NCBI GenBank assembly: GCA_023715865.1
Contig: JAMBOW010000010.1
Span: forward strand, 62,001-126,000
Length of the DNA: 64,000 nucleotides
DNA from: Neobacillus mesonae
Lineage (GTDB): Bacteria; Bacillota; Bacilli; Paenibacillales; Paenibacillaceae
Reading direction: 5' to 3'
In this document: in pieces, positions 18,582-27,386 of the stretch
Numbering within the stretch: position 1 is the first letter of the stretch
How the letters are laid out: each line of letters starts with the position of its first letter
Translations under genes and position numbers: made by a program
Notes under the pieces: generated by a model
What the model was told of the DNA's origin: nothing
Seen by the model: the letters and a program-made list of their open reading frames with translations, nothing else
Database searches by the model: none

Positions 18582-18615
18582 AATCAATATTTCGATTATA
18601 ATCGAAATATTGATT
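18582..18615. promoter_or_regulatory. Perfect 34-bp palindrome (operator of the ArsR-type regulator)
   Basis: Left arm AATCAATATTTCGATTA is followed without gap by its exact reverse complement. It starts 18 bp upstream of the regulator's ATG and is the strongest inverted repeat outside terminators in this part. Confidence 0.7.
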
Positions 18616-18772
18616 TTTTGAATCCATTCTTTTTCCAATTCACCGAGAATGATCATTTAAGCTTCTTTCTTGTTCGGTCATACCGGAAGATATGCACGAA
18701 TAAATTGTAGATGGATGCCTCCTTAGGGATAAGGACACACAATAGGCAATAGTGGCTTGGGAGGGGGAACCT

Positions 18773-19480
18773 ATGGAAGAATCTCCAGCTGGAAAAATTA
18801 CGTTATCCATGATCGTAAGAAATGAAATGGGCCGATATCTAGAACGGGCTCTCATCAAGCACCGGCCTTGGATTGATCAAGCCGTCATCATAGATGACGG
18901 GAGTGTGGATGGCACCCCTGAATTGTGCGAAGAGCTTCTTCAGGGTGTACCGCTCGTCCTGATTCGTAATAAGCAGTCCCATTTTTCGGATGAAGTGTCC
19001 CTTCGCAAGCAGCAGTGGGAGGCAGCGGTCCAGGCAGGAGCCGATTGGATTCTTAATCTTGATGCAGATGAAATATTGGACGACAGCTTTGGAGAAGGAA
19101 GGTACGAAATGACGAAAGGACAGCACAAGGCGGTCTATTTCCGCTTATTTGATATGTGGAACGAGACGCATTATCGAGAGGATCCATACTGGCGTGCTCA
19201 CCAAACCTATCGTCCCTTTATGGTCAAATTGAACCCGGCGCTTACGTATATATGGAAGGAAACTCCGCAGCATTGCGGTAGATTCCCACTGAATATTTTC
19301 GAGTTCCCCTATATTTGTCACCATGCTCGAATCCAGCATTACGGCTGGGCCAGGAGGGAGGACAGACTGCACAAATATGTGCGATACAGGAAGCTGGACC
19401 CCGAGGCAAAATACGGCTGGAAGGAGCAGTATGAATCCATTTTGGACATGGAACCAGTCCTTGTACCATGGAACTCATAA
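18773..19480 (+). CDS. Glycosyltransferase family 2
   Basis: 235-residue GT-A-fold glycosyltransferase without membrane helices. It starts with the GT2 pattern LSMIVRNEMGRYLERAL, has IDDGSVDGT for the nucleotide and the DxD as LDADE (D97, D99). The start at ATG 18773 follows GGGAGGGGG; a GTG at 18752 is in frame but lies upstream of that site. A larger glycosyltransferase gene begins 21 nt after the stop and the two are probably one operon. Acceptor unknown; protein or surface-glycan glycosylation are both possible. Confidence 0.85.
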   Translation: MEESPAGKITLSMIVRNEMGRYLERALIKHRPWIDQAVIIDDGSVDGTPELCEELLQGVPLVLIRNKQSHFSDEVSLRKQQWEAAVQAGADWILNLDADEILDDSFGEGRYEMTKGQHKAVYFRLFDMWNETHYREDPYWRAHQTYRPFMVKLNPALTYIWKETPQHCGRFPLNIFEFPYICHHARIQHYGWARREDRLHKYVRYRKLDPEAKYGWKEQYESILDMEPVLVPWNS

Positions 19481-19501
19481 TAAAGGAGGACAAACATTTC
19501 T

Positions 19502-21568
19502 ATGGCAGCTCTGCAGCGAATCCTTATTGCAAGTCCTGTACGTCAGTCTCCGGGTATATTAAAAGCTTTCTTAACCTCTCTGTCCTCACTCTCCGTGCTG
19601 GAAGATGAGACAGCAATCAGTTATTTGTTTATCGATGATAACGAAGATCAGGCATCTGCAAGGCAGCTTAGAGCGTTTGCGCGGAAGTGTGGGGGGAAAG
19701 TTGTAAAAGCGAAGACAATAGAGCAGCCAAAGAAGCAGGAGATACAGCGGGGGAATACGAGAGAGGCTGAAGTGTCCATCTCCTCTTTGGCGGAGCCCGG
19801 AAATGCCGAGAGAGAGGCGTATGCCCATACACAGACTGAGACAGAGCCTAGTACGGGGCAGGTATATACTCGCAATGAATACGGTCATTACTGGCCTGAA
19901 GAGTACATATGGAGGGTAGCCGCCTTTAAAGATTGGATTCTATCTTACGCATTGGAGGCTGGATATGACGCCCTCTTTCTTCTGGATTCGGATTTGGTGC
20001 TTCACCCGGCTTCTCTGATCCAGCTATTGTCAGGTGAGGAAGAGGTTGTGGCAAATATCTTCTGGACGCGCTGGCAGCCGGAAACGATCGAAATGCCGCA
20101 GGTATGGCTGAGGGATGAGTACACATTATATGAAGAAAGCCGATATGAGCAGCTTACGGAAGAAGAGAAACAGAGACGAAGCTCAGAATTTATGAGAAAG
20201 CTGCGCAAGAAGGGAAGATACGAAGTAGGCGGTCTTGGAGCCTGTACGTTAATCCGAAAGTCAGCGCTTGAAAAGGGGGTGCGTTTTGCCCGTATACCGA
20301 ACCTTAACTTATGGGGAGAAGACCGCCATTTCTGTGTCAGGGCTCAGGCTTTAGGAATCAAGCTTTATGTAGATACGTATTATCCGGCCTATCATATTTA
20401 TAGGGAATCGGATCTAGATGGGGTGCAGACTTTTATTGAATCGGCATTAAGACATTCAACTGAAGATGAAAAGGAAGACAAGTATATTCTCGTAAGTCTG
20501 TGTATGATCGTAAAGAACGAAGAGAATGCTTTGGCGAGATGTCTGGATTCCGTAAGGGAGATCGCAGACGAGATTGTAATCGTCGATACGGGATCGACCG
20601 ATCGGACGCGTGAAATTGCTAAAGGCTATGGGTGCAGGATTGTAGATTTTATCTGGAAGGATCATTTTGCGGATGCACGCAATTTCGCTTTCCGTCAGGC
20701 GGAAGGGGAATACATCTTGTGGCTAGATGCGGATGATGTGTTTGAGGAGAAGGATCGACAGCAGCTGCTTCAATGGAAGGAACGACTTGATCCATCCATT
20801 GACGGACTGTCTATGGAATATCACCTTGCGTTTGACGGGTCAGGCAATGTAAGCCATAAGCTGAGGAGAAATCGGCTGGTCCGAAAGGAGCGGGGGTTTC
20901 AGTGGCATGGAGCTGTACATGAATATCTTGCTGTATCCGGCAACATTGTTCATACAGATATCGCAGTGACGCATAAAAAAGAGAAGGAATACACAGATCG
21001 CAACTTACGTATTTACAAGAGACTGGAGGAACAGGGAACGGAATTCACTGCCCGGGATGAGTATTACTATGCTAATGAGCTGAGAGATCATGGTCTCAAT
21101 GAGGATGCTGTTCGCTGGTATACCCGGTTTCTTGACTCGGGGAACGGCTGGGTGGAGGACAATTTGTCAGCCTGCTTGAGGCTGGCAGAATGTGAAGGAA
21201 AGCTTGGTAACAAAACACAGGAGCTTGCGGCGCTGTTAAGATCATTTGCGTATGCGGTGCCAAGAGCAGAAGCCTGCTGCAGAGTCGGAGCCTATTTTGC
21301 AGAACGAATGGAATGGGATAAGGCCATCCATTGGTATGAGACAGCTGTAGACCTTAAGAGACCGGCTGATCCGCTTGCTAACATAGATGAGTCTTCCTGG
21401 ACATGGATTCCGCATCTGCAGCTTTGTGTTTGCTATGACCGGCTGGGTAATCTAGAGCAGGCAAACTATCATAATGAACTGGCTCTCAGCTATCACCCTT
21501 CGCATCCAAGTATGCTTTATAACCAGAAATATTTAAGAGAAAAATTGCAGGACAGGGTTTTGCGTTAA
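19502..21568 (+). CDS. Two-domain glycosyltransferase with TPR-like C-terminus
   Basis: 688-residue soluble protein with two glycosyltransferase domains. Domain 1 (about 1-320) begins RILIASPVRQSP and has a DxD at LDSDLVL (D162, D164); a low-complexity stretch at about 76-118 interrupts it. Domain 2 (about 330-560) is a standard GT2: VSLCMIVKNEENALARCLDS, VDTGSTDRT and LDADD (D409-D412). The tail (about 560-688) is helical and TPR-like (WYETAVDLKRPADPLANID, NYHNELALSYHPSHPSMLY). The GT2-plus-TPR half resembles protein glycosyltransferases of the SunS type. It follows the smaller GT2 gene closely. Acceptors unknown. Confidence 0.82.
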   Translation: MAALQRILIASPVRQSPGILKAFLTSLSSLSVLEDETAISYLFIDDNEDQASARQLRAFARKCGGKVVKAKTIEQPKKQEIQRGNTREAEVSISSLAEPGNAEREAYAHTQTETEPSTGQVYTRNEYGHYWPEEYIWRVAAFKDWILSYALEAGYDALFLLDSDLVLHPASLIQLLSGEEEVVANIFWTRWQPETIEMPQVWLRDEYTLYEESRYEQLTEEEKQRRSSEFMRKLRKKGRYEVGGLGACTLIRKSALEKGVRFARIPNLNLWGEDRHFCVRAQALGIKLYVDTYYPAYHIYRESDLDGVQTFIESALRHSTEDEKEDKYILVSLCMIVKNEENALARCLDSVREIADEIVIVDTGSTDRTREIAKGYGCRIVDFIWKDHFADARNFAFRQAEGEYILWLDADDVFEEKDRQQLLQWKERLDPSIDGLSMEYHLAFDGSGNVSHKLRRNRLVRKERGFQWHGAVHEYLAVSGNIVHTDIAVTHKKEKEYTDRNLRIYKRLEEQGTEFTARDEYYYANELRDHGLNEDAVRWYTRFLDSGNGWVEDNLSACLRLAECEGKLGNKTQELAALLRSFAYAVPRAEACCRVGAYFAERMEWDKAIHWYETAVDLKRPADPLANIDESSWTWIPHLQLCVCYDRLGNLEQANYHNELALSYHPSHPSMLYNQKYLREKLQDRVLR

Positions 21569-21817
21569 GAGGAGTTATGGTAGAGTGTAGTGAAGTGTTT
21601 TTTACATTACAGTAAAGATGATTTTATAAATAAAGCCGTGTGTAAGCATGAAGGGCTTAGCTCTAAGCCTCTCGTTCCTTATAGCAGGCTTTTCTTTTTT
21701 GAAAGGAACGTAACAGAATCAAAAAAGTTAGATATTAAATTTATGGAAAATCAGGAATCTTCTAGTTTCTATTATGATATAATGGCACAGATTGGAAAAA
21801 CGAAAGGAGAGGTAGGA

Positions 21818-24142
21818 TTGAATCAGGACAAAAAATCACCTTCCATCAAGAAGGTAGCGGCAGCTGCTCTGGCTGTCATGCTTGGTGTACATACGCAAGG
21901 CGCAATTCAGGAAGTATCGGCTGCTCAAACTGAAGTTAGCGAAGCGGCAGCAGTTAGCCTAACGGATAACAAAATTCCGGAGGGGGCGAAAATTTCTTCC
22001 GAAACTGCACATAAAAATGTCCTTAAGCTGTTTCCTGAGCTTTCCAAGGCAAAACTAAGCTCCGTTCAATTGGGTTCAAACAATACTTACCCGGCACCAG
22101 TAGAAAAGAACTGGGAGTTGTCTTACTCTGTCACTCGGGGGAATTCAACCACTGGCTTCAGCGCTTCCGTGTCCAGCCAAACGGGTGAGGTTCTACAAGC
22201 GCATTTGCCTGAATTTTTGCTGTTAAACGAAGAATCCGAAGAGCGGATATCGAAAGAAAAAGCAAAAGAGATCAGCGATGGCTTTATTCAAAAAGCAATT
22301 CCCGGCTTGAAAAAAGATGATTACACCTCATTGGATGCAACGGATGAGGGGATCAATCCTCTTTTTGGTCGTTCAAATTATGCATTCAGATATCAGCTTA
22401 ACGTAAACGGTCTTCCCGCAAGCGGAAACGTTGTATATATCAATATTCGGGATACCGGCAAAGTGACCAGTTACTCCCGTTCTTCCGTAGTCGGCACCTA
22501 TCCTTCGCCGACGCCAAAGGTTACACAGACTGAAGCGGAAGCTTTATTCAAGGAAAACCTGGATCTCAACTTATCCTATATCCCTTTATCTTATGGTAAT
22601 TATGGGCGTAGTAGTGAATATCATTTAGGGTACGTCCCTTCCTCTTCAGGAATTGGGAGTATTGATGCGGCAACTGGGAAGATGATTGATCTGTATTCGC
22701 CTGGAGATCAGATTGAAGTGCAGAATGTAAATGAGGCCCTTCCTAATGAAGGTGTTTCGTTTAATCCCGCTGCCAAGCCTTTGAGCGGTGATGAGGCGGT
22801 TACACTAGTGAAGAAGCACTTTCCATGGTTGAAAGAAAAGACCGTAACGGATGTACGCCTTGACACGACTAGTAATAGAGGGGCTGTCCAAAAAGTATGG
22901 AGTTTACGGTTTGCACAAGAAAGTAGTTCCGCAGCCTATGGTTTCAGTAATGACATCAGTATTCAGGTTGATTCTGAAACAGGACGAGTTATGGATTACT
23001 ATGTGTGGAATCGCTTTGGGCAAGAGGGAGAAAAGGAAACGGGGAAAGCCATCTCAGATCAAGCAGCACGCGATCAAGCCACCGAGCTTGTGCTTGCTCT
23101 TGTACCTAATGCAGCGAAAGAGCTTAAGCTAAGTCAGATTCGTTCCACGAATGATAGTTACAGCTTTAGTTTTAGCCGATATCTGAATGGTCTTTCAGTC
23201 ACGGGAGACAGTGTGAACATTTCAATGAAGAAGTCCGGAGAAGTGACTACTTTTTATTCCAATTTAAATGCGGAGTTGGACAAACTACCTAAAGAAAAAG
23301 AACCGAAAATTTCAGTAGAGGAAGCAACTGCATTATATCTGGATGCAGCTAAAATTGTACTTGGATATCAAGAGTATGGTGGTTATTACTCATCAGGAGA
23401 GAATGTTCCGCCTACAGTAAAGCTTGTTTATATGCCTATGATGGAAGATACACAGTATTACGGAGCCAAATTCATTGATGGAGAATCGGGGAAATGGCGT
23501 GAAATGTACTCACAGGAGCGGAGCGACGTTAGCAGTGAGGCAATTGATATTTCCGGTCATCAGGCAGAAGCCGTTCTTGAGCGCATGATTTCTCATGACG
23601 TACTTGTTCCAAATGAAGAGGGGAAAATCGAACCCGAACAAACCATAACTAAAGGTGACTGGTATACCTATCTTGCTCGTGCAGTAGATCCGTATGTCGA
23701 GACGAATAATTACTATTCTAGTGATGCTATGAATCCATTTGCCGATATCGATGTGGAAAGTCCCTATTTTACGATTATAAATAGGCTCGCTGAGCTATCA
23801 TGGGTCGAACCGAACCCTGAAGAGAACTTCGATCCAAACAGCCAAATAACAAGAGGTCAATTATCTGAAATGATTATCGGGATGCTGCAGTACGACAAGC
23901 TGGCGAAGTTCTATCAGCAAGGAACTGATTTGCCAAATGTAGCTGATGCCTCCCAAATTAAAGATAAGGGAGCTGCTTCATTAGCCATTAGGCTGGGAAT
24001 CCTTCCTCTCGTGGAAGGCAGGTTTCTTCCAGATCGTCCTGTAACGGTAGCTGAAGCTGCCGAGGTCCTGGACCGGCTTGCAGAACTCCAAGGTAAACTG
24101 GATTATTTTATGAATAATGAATGGTCTTATCGATATTACTAA
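21818..24142 (+). CDS. Secreted YcdB/YcdC-repeat protein with SLH-like C-terminus
   Basis: 774-residue exported protein. I start it at the TTG at 21818 behind AAGGAGAGG, since this gives a clean signal peptide (KKVAAAALAVMLGVHTQGAIQ, cut near EVSA-AQ) with a TATAAT at 21778; an in-frame ATG at 21743 has no such site and lies upstream of the -10. The body holds several YcdB/YcdC (PepSY-like) repeats, each with a helix of the type EEATALYLDAAK followed by beta strands. The last 190 residues resemble S-layer homology modules (NPFADIDVESPYFTIINRLAE, ITRGQLSEMI, VTVAEAAEVL), so it is likely bound to the cell wall. Function unknown. Confidence 0.8.
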   Translation: MNQDKKSPSIKKVAAAALAVMLGVHTQGAIQEVSAAQTEVSEAAAVSLTDNKIPEGAKISSETAHKNVLKLFPELSKAKLSSVQLGSNNTYPAPVEKNWELSYSVTRGNSTTGFSASVSSQTGEVLQAHLPEFLLLNEESEERISKEKAKEISDGFIQKAIPGLKKDDYTSLDATDEGINPLFGRSNYAFRYQLNVNGLPASGNVVYINIRDTGKVTSYSRSSVVGTYPSPTPKVTQTEAEALFKENLDLNLSYIPLSYGNYGRSSEYHLGYVPSSSGIGSIDAATGKMIDLYSPGDQIEVQNVNEALPNEGVSFNPAAKPLSGDEAVTLVKKHFPWLKEKTVTDVRLDTTSNRGAVQKVWSLRFAQESSSAAYGFSNDISIQVDSETGRVMDYYVWNRFGQEGEKETGKAISDQAARDQATELVLALVPNAAKELKLSQIRSTNDSYSFSFSRYLNGLSVTGDSVNISMKKSGEVTTFYSNLNAELDKLPKEKEPKISVEEATALYLDAAKIVLGYQEYGGYYSSGENVPPTVKLVYMPMMEDTQYYGAKFIDGESGKWREMYSQERSDVSSEAIDISGHQAEAVLERMISHDVLVPNEEGKIEPEQTITKGDWYTYLARAVDPYVETNNYYSSDAMNPFADIDVESPYFTIINRLAELSWVEPNPEENFDPNSQITRGQLSEMIIGMLQYDKLAKFYQQGTDLPNVADASQIKDKGAASLAIRLGILPLVEGRFLPDRPVTVAEAAEVLDRLAELQGKLDYFMNNEWSYRYY

Positions 24143-24208
24143 TTTATTTTTTACAAATCCAAAGTATATGGAACTAAATTGAAATGAATTGAATATGATT
24201 AAAGAATA

Positions 24209-24236
24209 GGCTTCCCTGTATAGGGAAGCTTTTTTC
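24209..24236 (+). terminator. Terminator after the SLH protein gene
   Basis: GGCTTCCCT / AGGGAAGCT with TTTTTT. Confidence 0.88.
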
Positions 24237-24338
24237 GAGTCTCATCGACAAAACTAGAACTTAGGATGCTAAGAGGGTTTGTGCTACAATATTTCTGCCG
24301 GACATTGATTGAATACCGGAAGAGAGGCAGGATGACCA

Positions 24339-25457
24339 ATGAGAAAACGACGATTAGGATTATTTATTGTCATGTTGCTAGGTATCGTACTTGTAGGAGC
24401 CATCCCCCGGTCAGTTCATCTGCATACCTTATACGCCGCTTCAAATGAAAACGTCATCACTTCTGAGGGATTGCATAAGGTTCTCACGAATGCAATGGCT
24501 GATAGAACAGAAAAGCTTACTTTTACTTATAAAGGTAAAATAAAAACGTTAAAGGCTACACTGCAGCAGGCTATTGAAAAAGCAATGAAAAGTGATTCTT
24601 ATATTCAATACACGCTGAAAAGCTATGCATATCACTATAAGGGTACGAATATATCAGCTGAAGTGAACATTGAGCTTAAATACCGGGAATCGATGGAACA
24701 AACCGCTTATGTAAATTCCCGAGTGGCCCAAATTCTGAAGGACATTATCAAGCCGGGCATGAATGATCATGAAAAGATAGAAGCTATTCATAACTTTGTC
24801 GTTCTGAATCTGGCTTATGATGAATCCATGCAGAAATATACAGCCTATGATGGACTCACAACAGGAAGTACGGTGTGTCAAGGTTATTCGCTGCTTACTT
24901 ATAAGCTGCTTACAGAAGCAGGGATTAAGAATCGAATCATTGAGGGCCATGCCGGAGGGCAGCTGCATGCATGGAATCTGCTGCTGTTAGACGGAAAATG
25001 GTATCATATGGATACGACATGGGACGATCCTACACCGGATCAGCCGGGGAAAGTCAGCTATAACTATTATATGCTGACCGATGAAGAGATGGGGCAGGAC
25101 CATACCTGGAAAGAAGGCATTTATCCAACATCCAAGACACCTTATCGTGAAGCCATTCAGCTGCTTAAACAGAGCAACGATGCGAAGTATCCAGTGTATC
25201 AGCGTCTTTACGAAACCCTGAATTATGGTTTATACAATGAAGAGGAGATTGTTCATAATTCTAAGGAGCTGAATCAATTGGTACAATCGAAGCTGGACAG
25301 TGGAGAACAGTCCGTATTGTTCCGATATGATGGAAACGAAAAAGAATTATACGCTTCACTCAAAGAGCTCTACACAATTGGAATTAAGTCGATTTCCTAT
25401 TATGTATCTGATTTCGAAGATACGGGCGATCTTAAAGTTAAAGTAAACTGGAAGTAA
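24339..25457 (+). CDS. Secreted transglutaminase-like protein
   Basis: 372-residue protein with an N-terminal signal or anchor helix (LGLFIVMLLGIVLVGAI). The transglutaminase-like core has the catalytic triad in order: Cys180 in TVCQGYS, His210 in LHAWN, Asp225 in HMDTTWDD. Such proteins may be cysteine peptidases or crosslinking enzymes of the cell envelope. The N-terminal 150 residues and C-terminal 100 are unassigned. Flanked by terminators on both sides, so single gene. Activity and target are not known. Confidence 0.82.
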   Translation: MRKRRLGLFIVMLLGIVLVGAIPRSVHLHTLYAASNENVITSEGLHKVLTNAMADRTEKLTFTYKGKIKTLKATLQQAIEKAMKSDSYIQYTLKSYAYHYKGTNISAEVNIELKYRESMEQTAYVNSRVAQILKDIIKPGMNDHEKIEAIHNFVVLNLAYDESMQKYTAYDGLTTGSTVCQGYSLLTYKLLTEAGIKNRIIEGHAGGQLHAWNLLLLDGKWYHMDTTWDDPTPDQPGKVSYNYYMLTDEEMGQDHTWKEGIYPTSKTPYREAIQLLKQSNDAKYPVYQRLYETLNYGLYNEEEIVHNSKELNQLVQSKLDSGEQSVLFRYDGNEKELYASLKELYTIGIKSISYYVSDFEDTGDLKVKVNWK

Positions 25458-25461
25458 TGCG

Positions 25462-25507
25462 AAAAAAGCCTATCCTGGTCAAAGGGCCGAGGATAGGCTT
25501 CATTTTT
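25462..25507. terminator. Bidirectional terminator
   Basis: AAGCCTATCCT / AGGATAGGCTT with A- and T-tracts, between the convergent transglutaminase-like gene and lysP. Confidence 0.88.
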
Positions 25508-25512
25508 ATTTC

Positions 25513-26976
25513 TTAGTACTGATTTGTTTCAAAATTACATTCCTTTAGTGGAATGACCTTTGTTTTATGCTTCCACTTGTAACCAAGCCAAATCACCAGG
25601 AACAGTGGAATGGTAAAGTAGGTAGCTGCAAGATCCAGCCAGCTGACATTGCTCAGGTCGAGCGTCAGAGCCTGACCGAGAATAACGATCATGCAAAGTA
25701 TAAATGCAAAGATTGGACCGAATGGGAACCATCTAGCTTTGAAAGGCAAATCATTCAAATCTCTGCCTTGGGCAACATAAGCTTTTCTGAAACGATAATG
25801 ACTGATAGAAATTCCGAGCCAAGTAATAAATCCGCACATTCCGGACGCGTTAAGCAACCAGGTATATACAACGCCGTCGCCAAACAGGGAGGCAAGGAAG
25901 GCAAGCATTCCGATTAATGCTGTAAGCAAGAGTGAATATACCGGAATTCCTCGTTTGTTGAGCTTTCCAAAAATACGCGGTGCCTTTCCATCCTTCGCCA
26001 GCGCGTACAGCACACGGCTTGAAGCGAACATCCCGGAATTACCGGCAGACAATACAGATGTCAGGATGACCGCATTCATAACAGAAGCAGCAAAGGCAAA
26101 GCCAGCTTTCTCGAATACCAGCGTGAACGGGCTGACACTGATTGCTTCCAAATCTGAGTTCAAAAGGTTTGGATCAGAATAAGGAATAATCAGACCGATC
26201 ACCAGAATCGTTAAGATATAGAAAATCAGAATACGCCAGAAGATTTGACGAATGGCACGCGGCACATTTTTGCGGGGATTTTCACTCTCCCCTGCAGCTA
26301 CCCCTACAAGCTCAGTTCCCTGGAAAGAGAACCCTGCTGCCATAAATACACCGAGAAGTGCGAAGAAGCCGCCATGTACAGGTGCATCTCCTATCGTAAA
26401 GTTTTCGAAGCCGGTCGCTTCTCCTCCCAAAATACCGAAGATCATCATGACCCCGACAATCAAAAACACAATGACAAGAACAATTTTAATAAGTGCAAAC
26501 CAGTATTCAGATTCTCCGTAACCCTTGACGGAGAGAACATTTAATCCGATGAGCAACAGCAGGAAGACAAGACTCCATAGCGTAGAGTTGCTGTCCGGAA
26601 ACCAATATTTCAGAATAATCGTTGCTGCTGATAATTCAGCTGCAATTGTAATTGCCCAGTTATACCAGAAGTTCCAGCCCAGCGCAAACCCGAGAGAGGG
26701 ATCTACAAATCTTGTAGCATAAGTGCTGAATGAGCCGGAATCCGGCATGAAGGTGGCCAGCTCGCCAAGGCTGGTCATTAGAAAGTAAACCATAATGCCG
26801 ACTGCAGCATAGGCGATGAGTGCACCTCCGGGACCAGAACTTGCGATAGCTCCTCCGCTGGCGAGGAACAAGCCGGTACCGATAGATCCGCCAAGGGCGA
26901 TCATCGTCATATGCCTTGCTTTAAGCCCTTTATTCAAAGCAGGACCTGTAGTTTCTTGTTGCATTTCTTCTTGCAC
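25513..26976 (-). CDS. lysP: Lysine-specific permease (APC family)
   Basis: 487-residue membrane protein with twelve predicted helices. The N-terminal ARHMTMIALGGSIGTGLF and FLMTSLGELATFMPDSGSF, as well as GFALGWNFWYNWA, are those of the LysP branch of the amino-acid/polyamine/organocation family, which imports L-lysine with protons. A lysine riboswitch and intrinsic terminator lie directly upstream, which fixes the substrate well. Expression should be off when lysine is plentiful. Confidence 0.95.
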   Translation of the reverse strand: MQEEMQQETTGPALNKGLKARHMTMIALGGSIGTGLFLASGGAIASSGPGGALIAYAAVGIMVYFLMTSLGELATFMPDSGSFSTYATRFVDPSLGFALGWNFWYNWAITIAAELSAATIILKYWFPDSNSTLWSLVFLLLLIGLNVLSVKGYGESEYWFALIKIVLVIVFLIVGVMMIFGILGGEATGFENFTIGDAPVHGGFFALLGVFMAAGFSFQGTELVGVAAGESENPRKNVPRAIRQIFWRILIFYILTILVIGLIIPYSDPNLLNSDLEAISVSPFTLVFEKAGFAFAASVMNAVILTSVLSAGNSGMFASSRVLYALAKDGKAPRIFGKLNKRGIPVYSLLLTALIGMLAFLASLFGDGVVYTWLLNASGMCGFITWLGISISHYRFRKAYVAQGRDLNDLPFKARWFPFGPIFAFILCMIVILGQALTLDLSNVSWLDLAATYFTIPLFLVIWLGYKWKHKTKVIPLKECNFETNQY

Positions 26977-27008
26977 ACTCCTTTAATTTTCGCTTGCGTA
27001 TGCTGGGG

Positions 27009-27047
27009 AAAAAACAAAAAGACCGCTGGCTTGTACCCGCGGTCTAT
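27009..27047 (-). terminator. Riboswitch-controlled terminator of lysP
   Basis: On the minus strand AGACCGC / GCGGTCT followed by TTTTTGTTTTTT, placed between the lysine aptamer and the lysP start. Confidence 0.85.
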
Positions 27048-27079
27048 ATTTTTAACTTCCGCACCATACTTTAAACGTT

Positions 27080-27270
27080 AAGATAGCTCAACATAGCTTT
27101 CGCTATGACAGTTCTGCTCCTTTCGGATCTAGCAGCCCCAACCTGGAGTACGTTTCACAGAGCGGTACTCAAACAGATTTCGGCGGGTACGCCTTTCAAC
27201 ACGGAATCCATACGGCAGCTCTTATGCCTCTTCCGGTTTACTCATCGTAACCGCGACCTCTACCTCACCT
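27080..27270 (-). ncRNA. Lysine riboswitch (L box)
   Basis: Read on the minus strand, the leader has the L-box landmarks in order: AGGTGAGGTAGAGGTCGCGG, GATGAGTAA, GTTGAAAGGCGTA, CCGCCGAAA, GGTTGGGGCTG, and a closing strand CTATCTT that pairs with GAGGTAG to form P1. A promoter TTGATT / TATACT (18-bp spacer; 27342-27347 and 27318-27323 on the other strand) lies just upstream, and an intrinsic terminator follows. Known action of the class is to end transcription when lysine binds. Confidence 0.93.
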
Positions 27271-27386
27271 ATGTATGATGAGGCGTATCTTTATTCAGTT
27301 GCTTAAAAACAGACTTCAGTATAAAGGAAGAACTGCTCGGAAATCAATAGTAGAATCTTCCTTTTTATGTGAGGATTTAATGAAGA

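Noticed and set aside
21630-21717. Riboswitch-like leader before the SLH protein gene
   Set aside because: Small hairpins (GGCTTA/TAAGCC, CGTTCCTT/AAGGAACG) are present but match no class I know, and the promoter at 21778 lies downstream of them.
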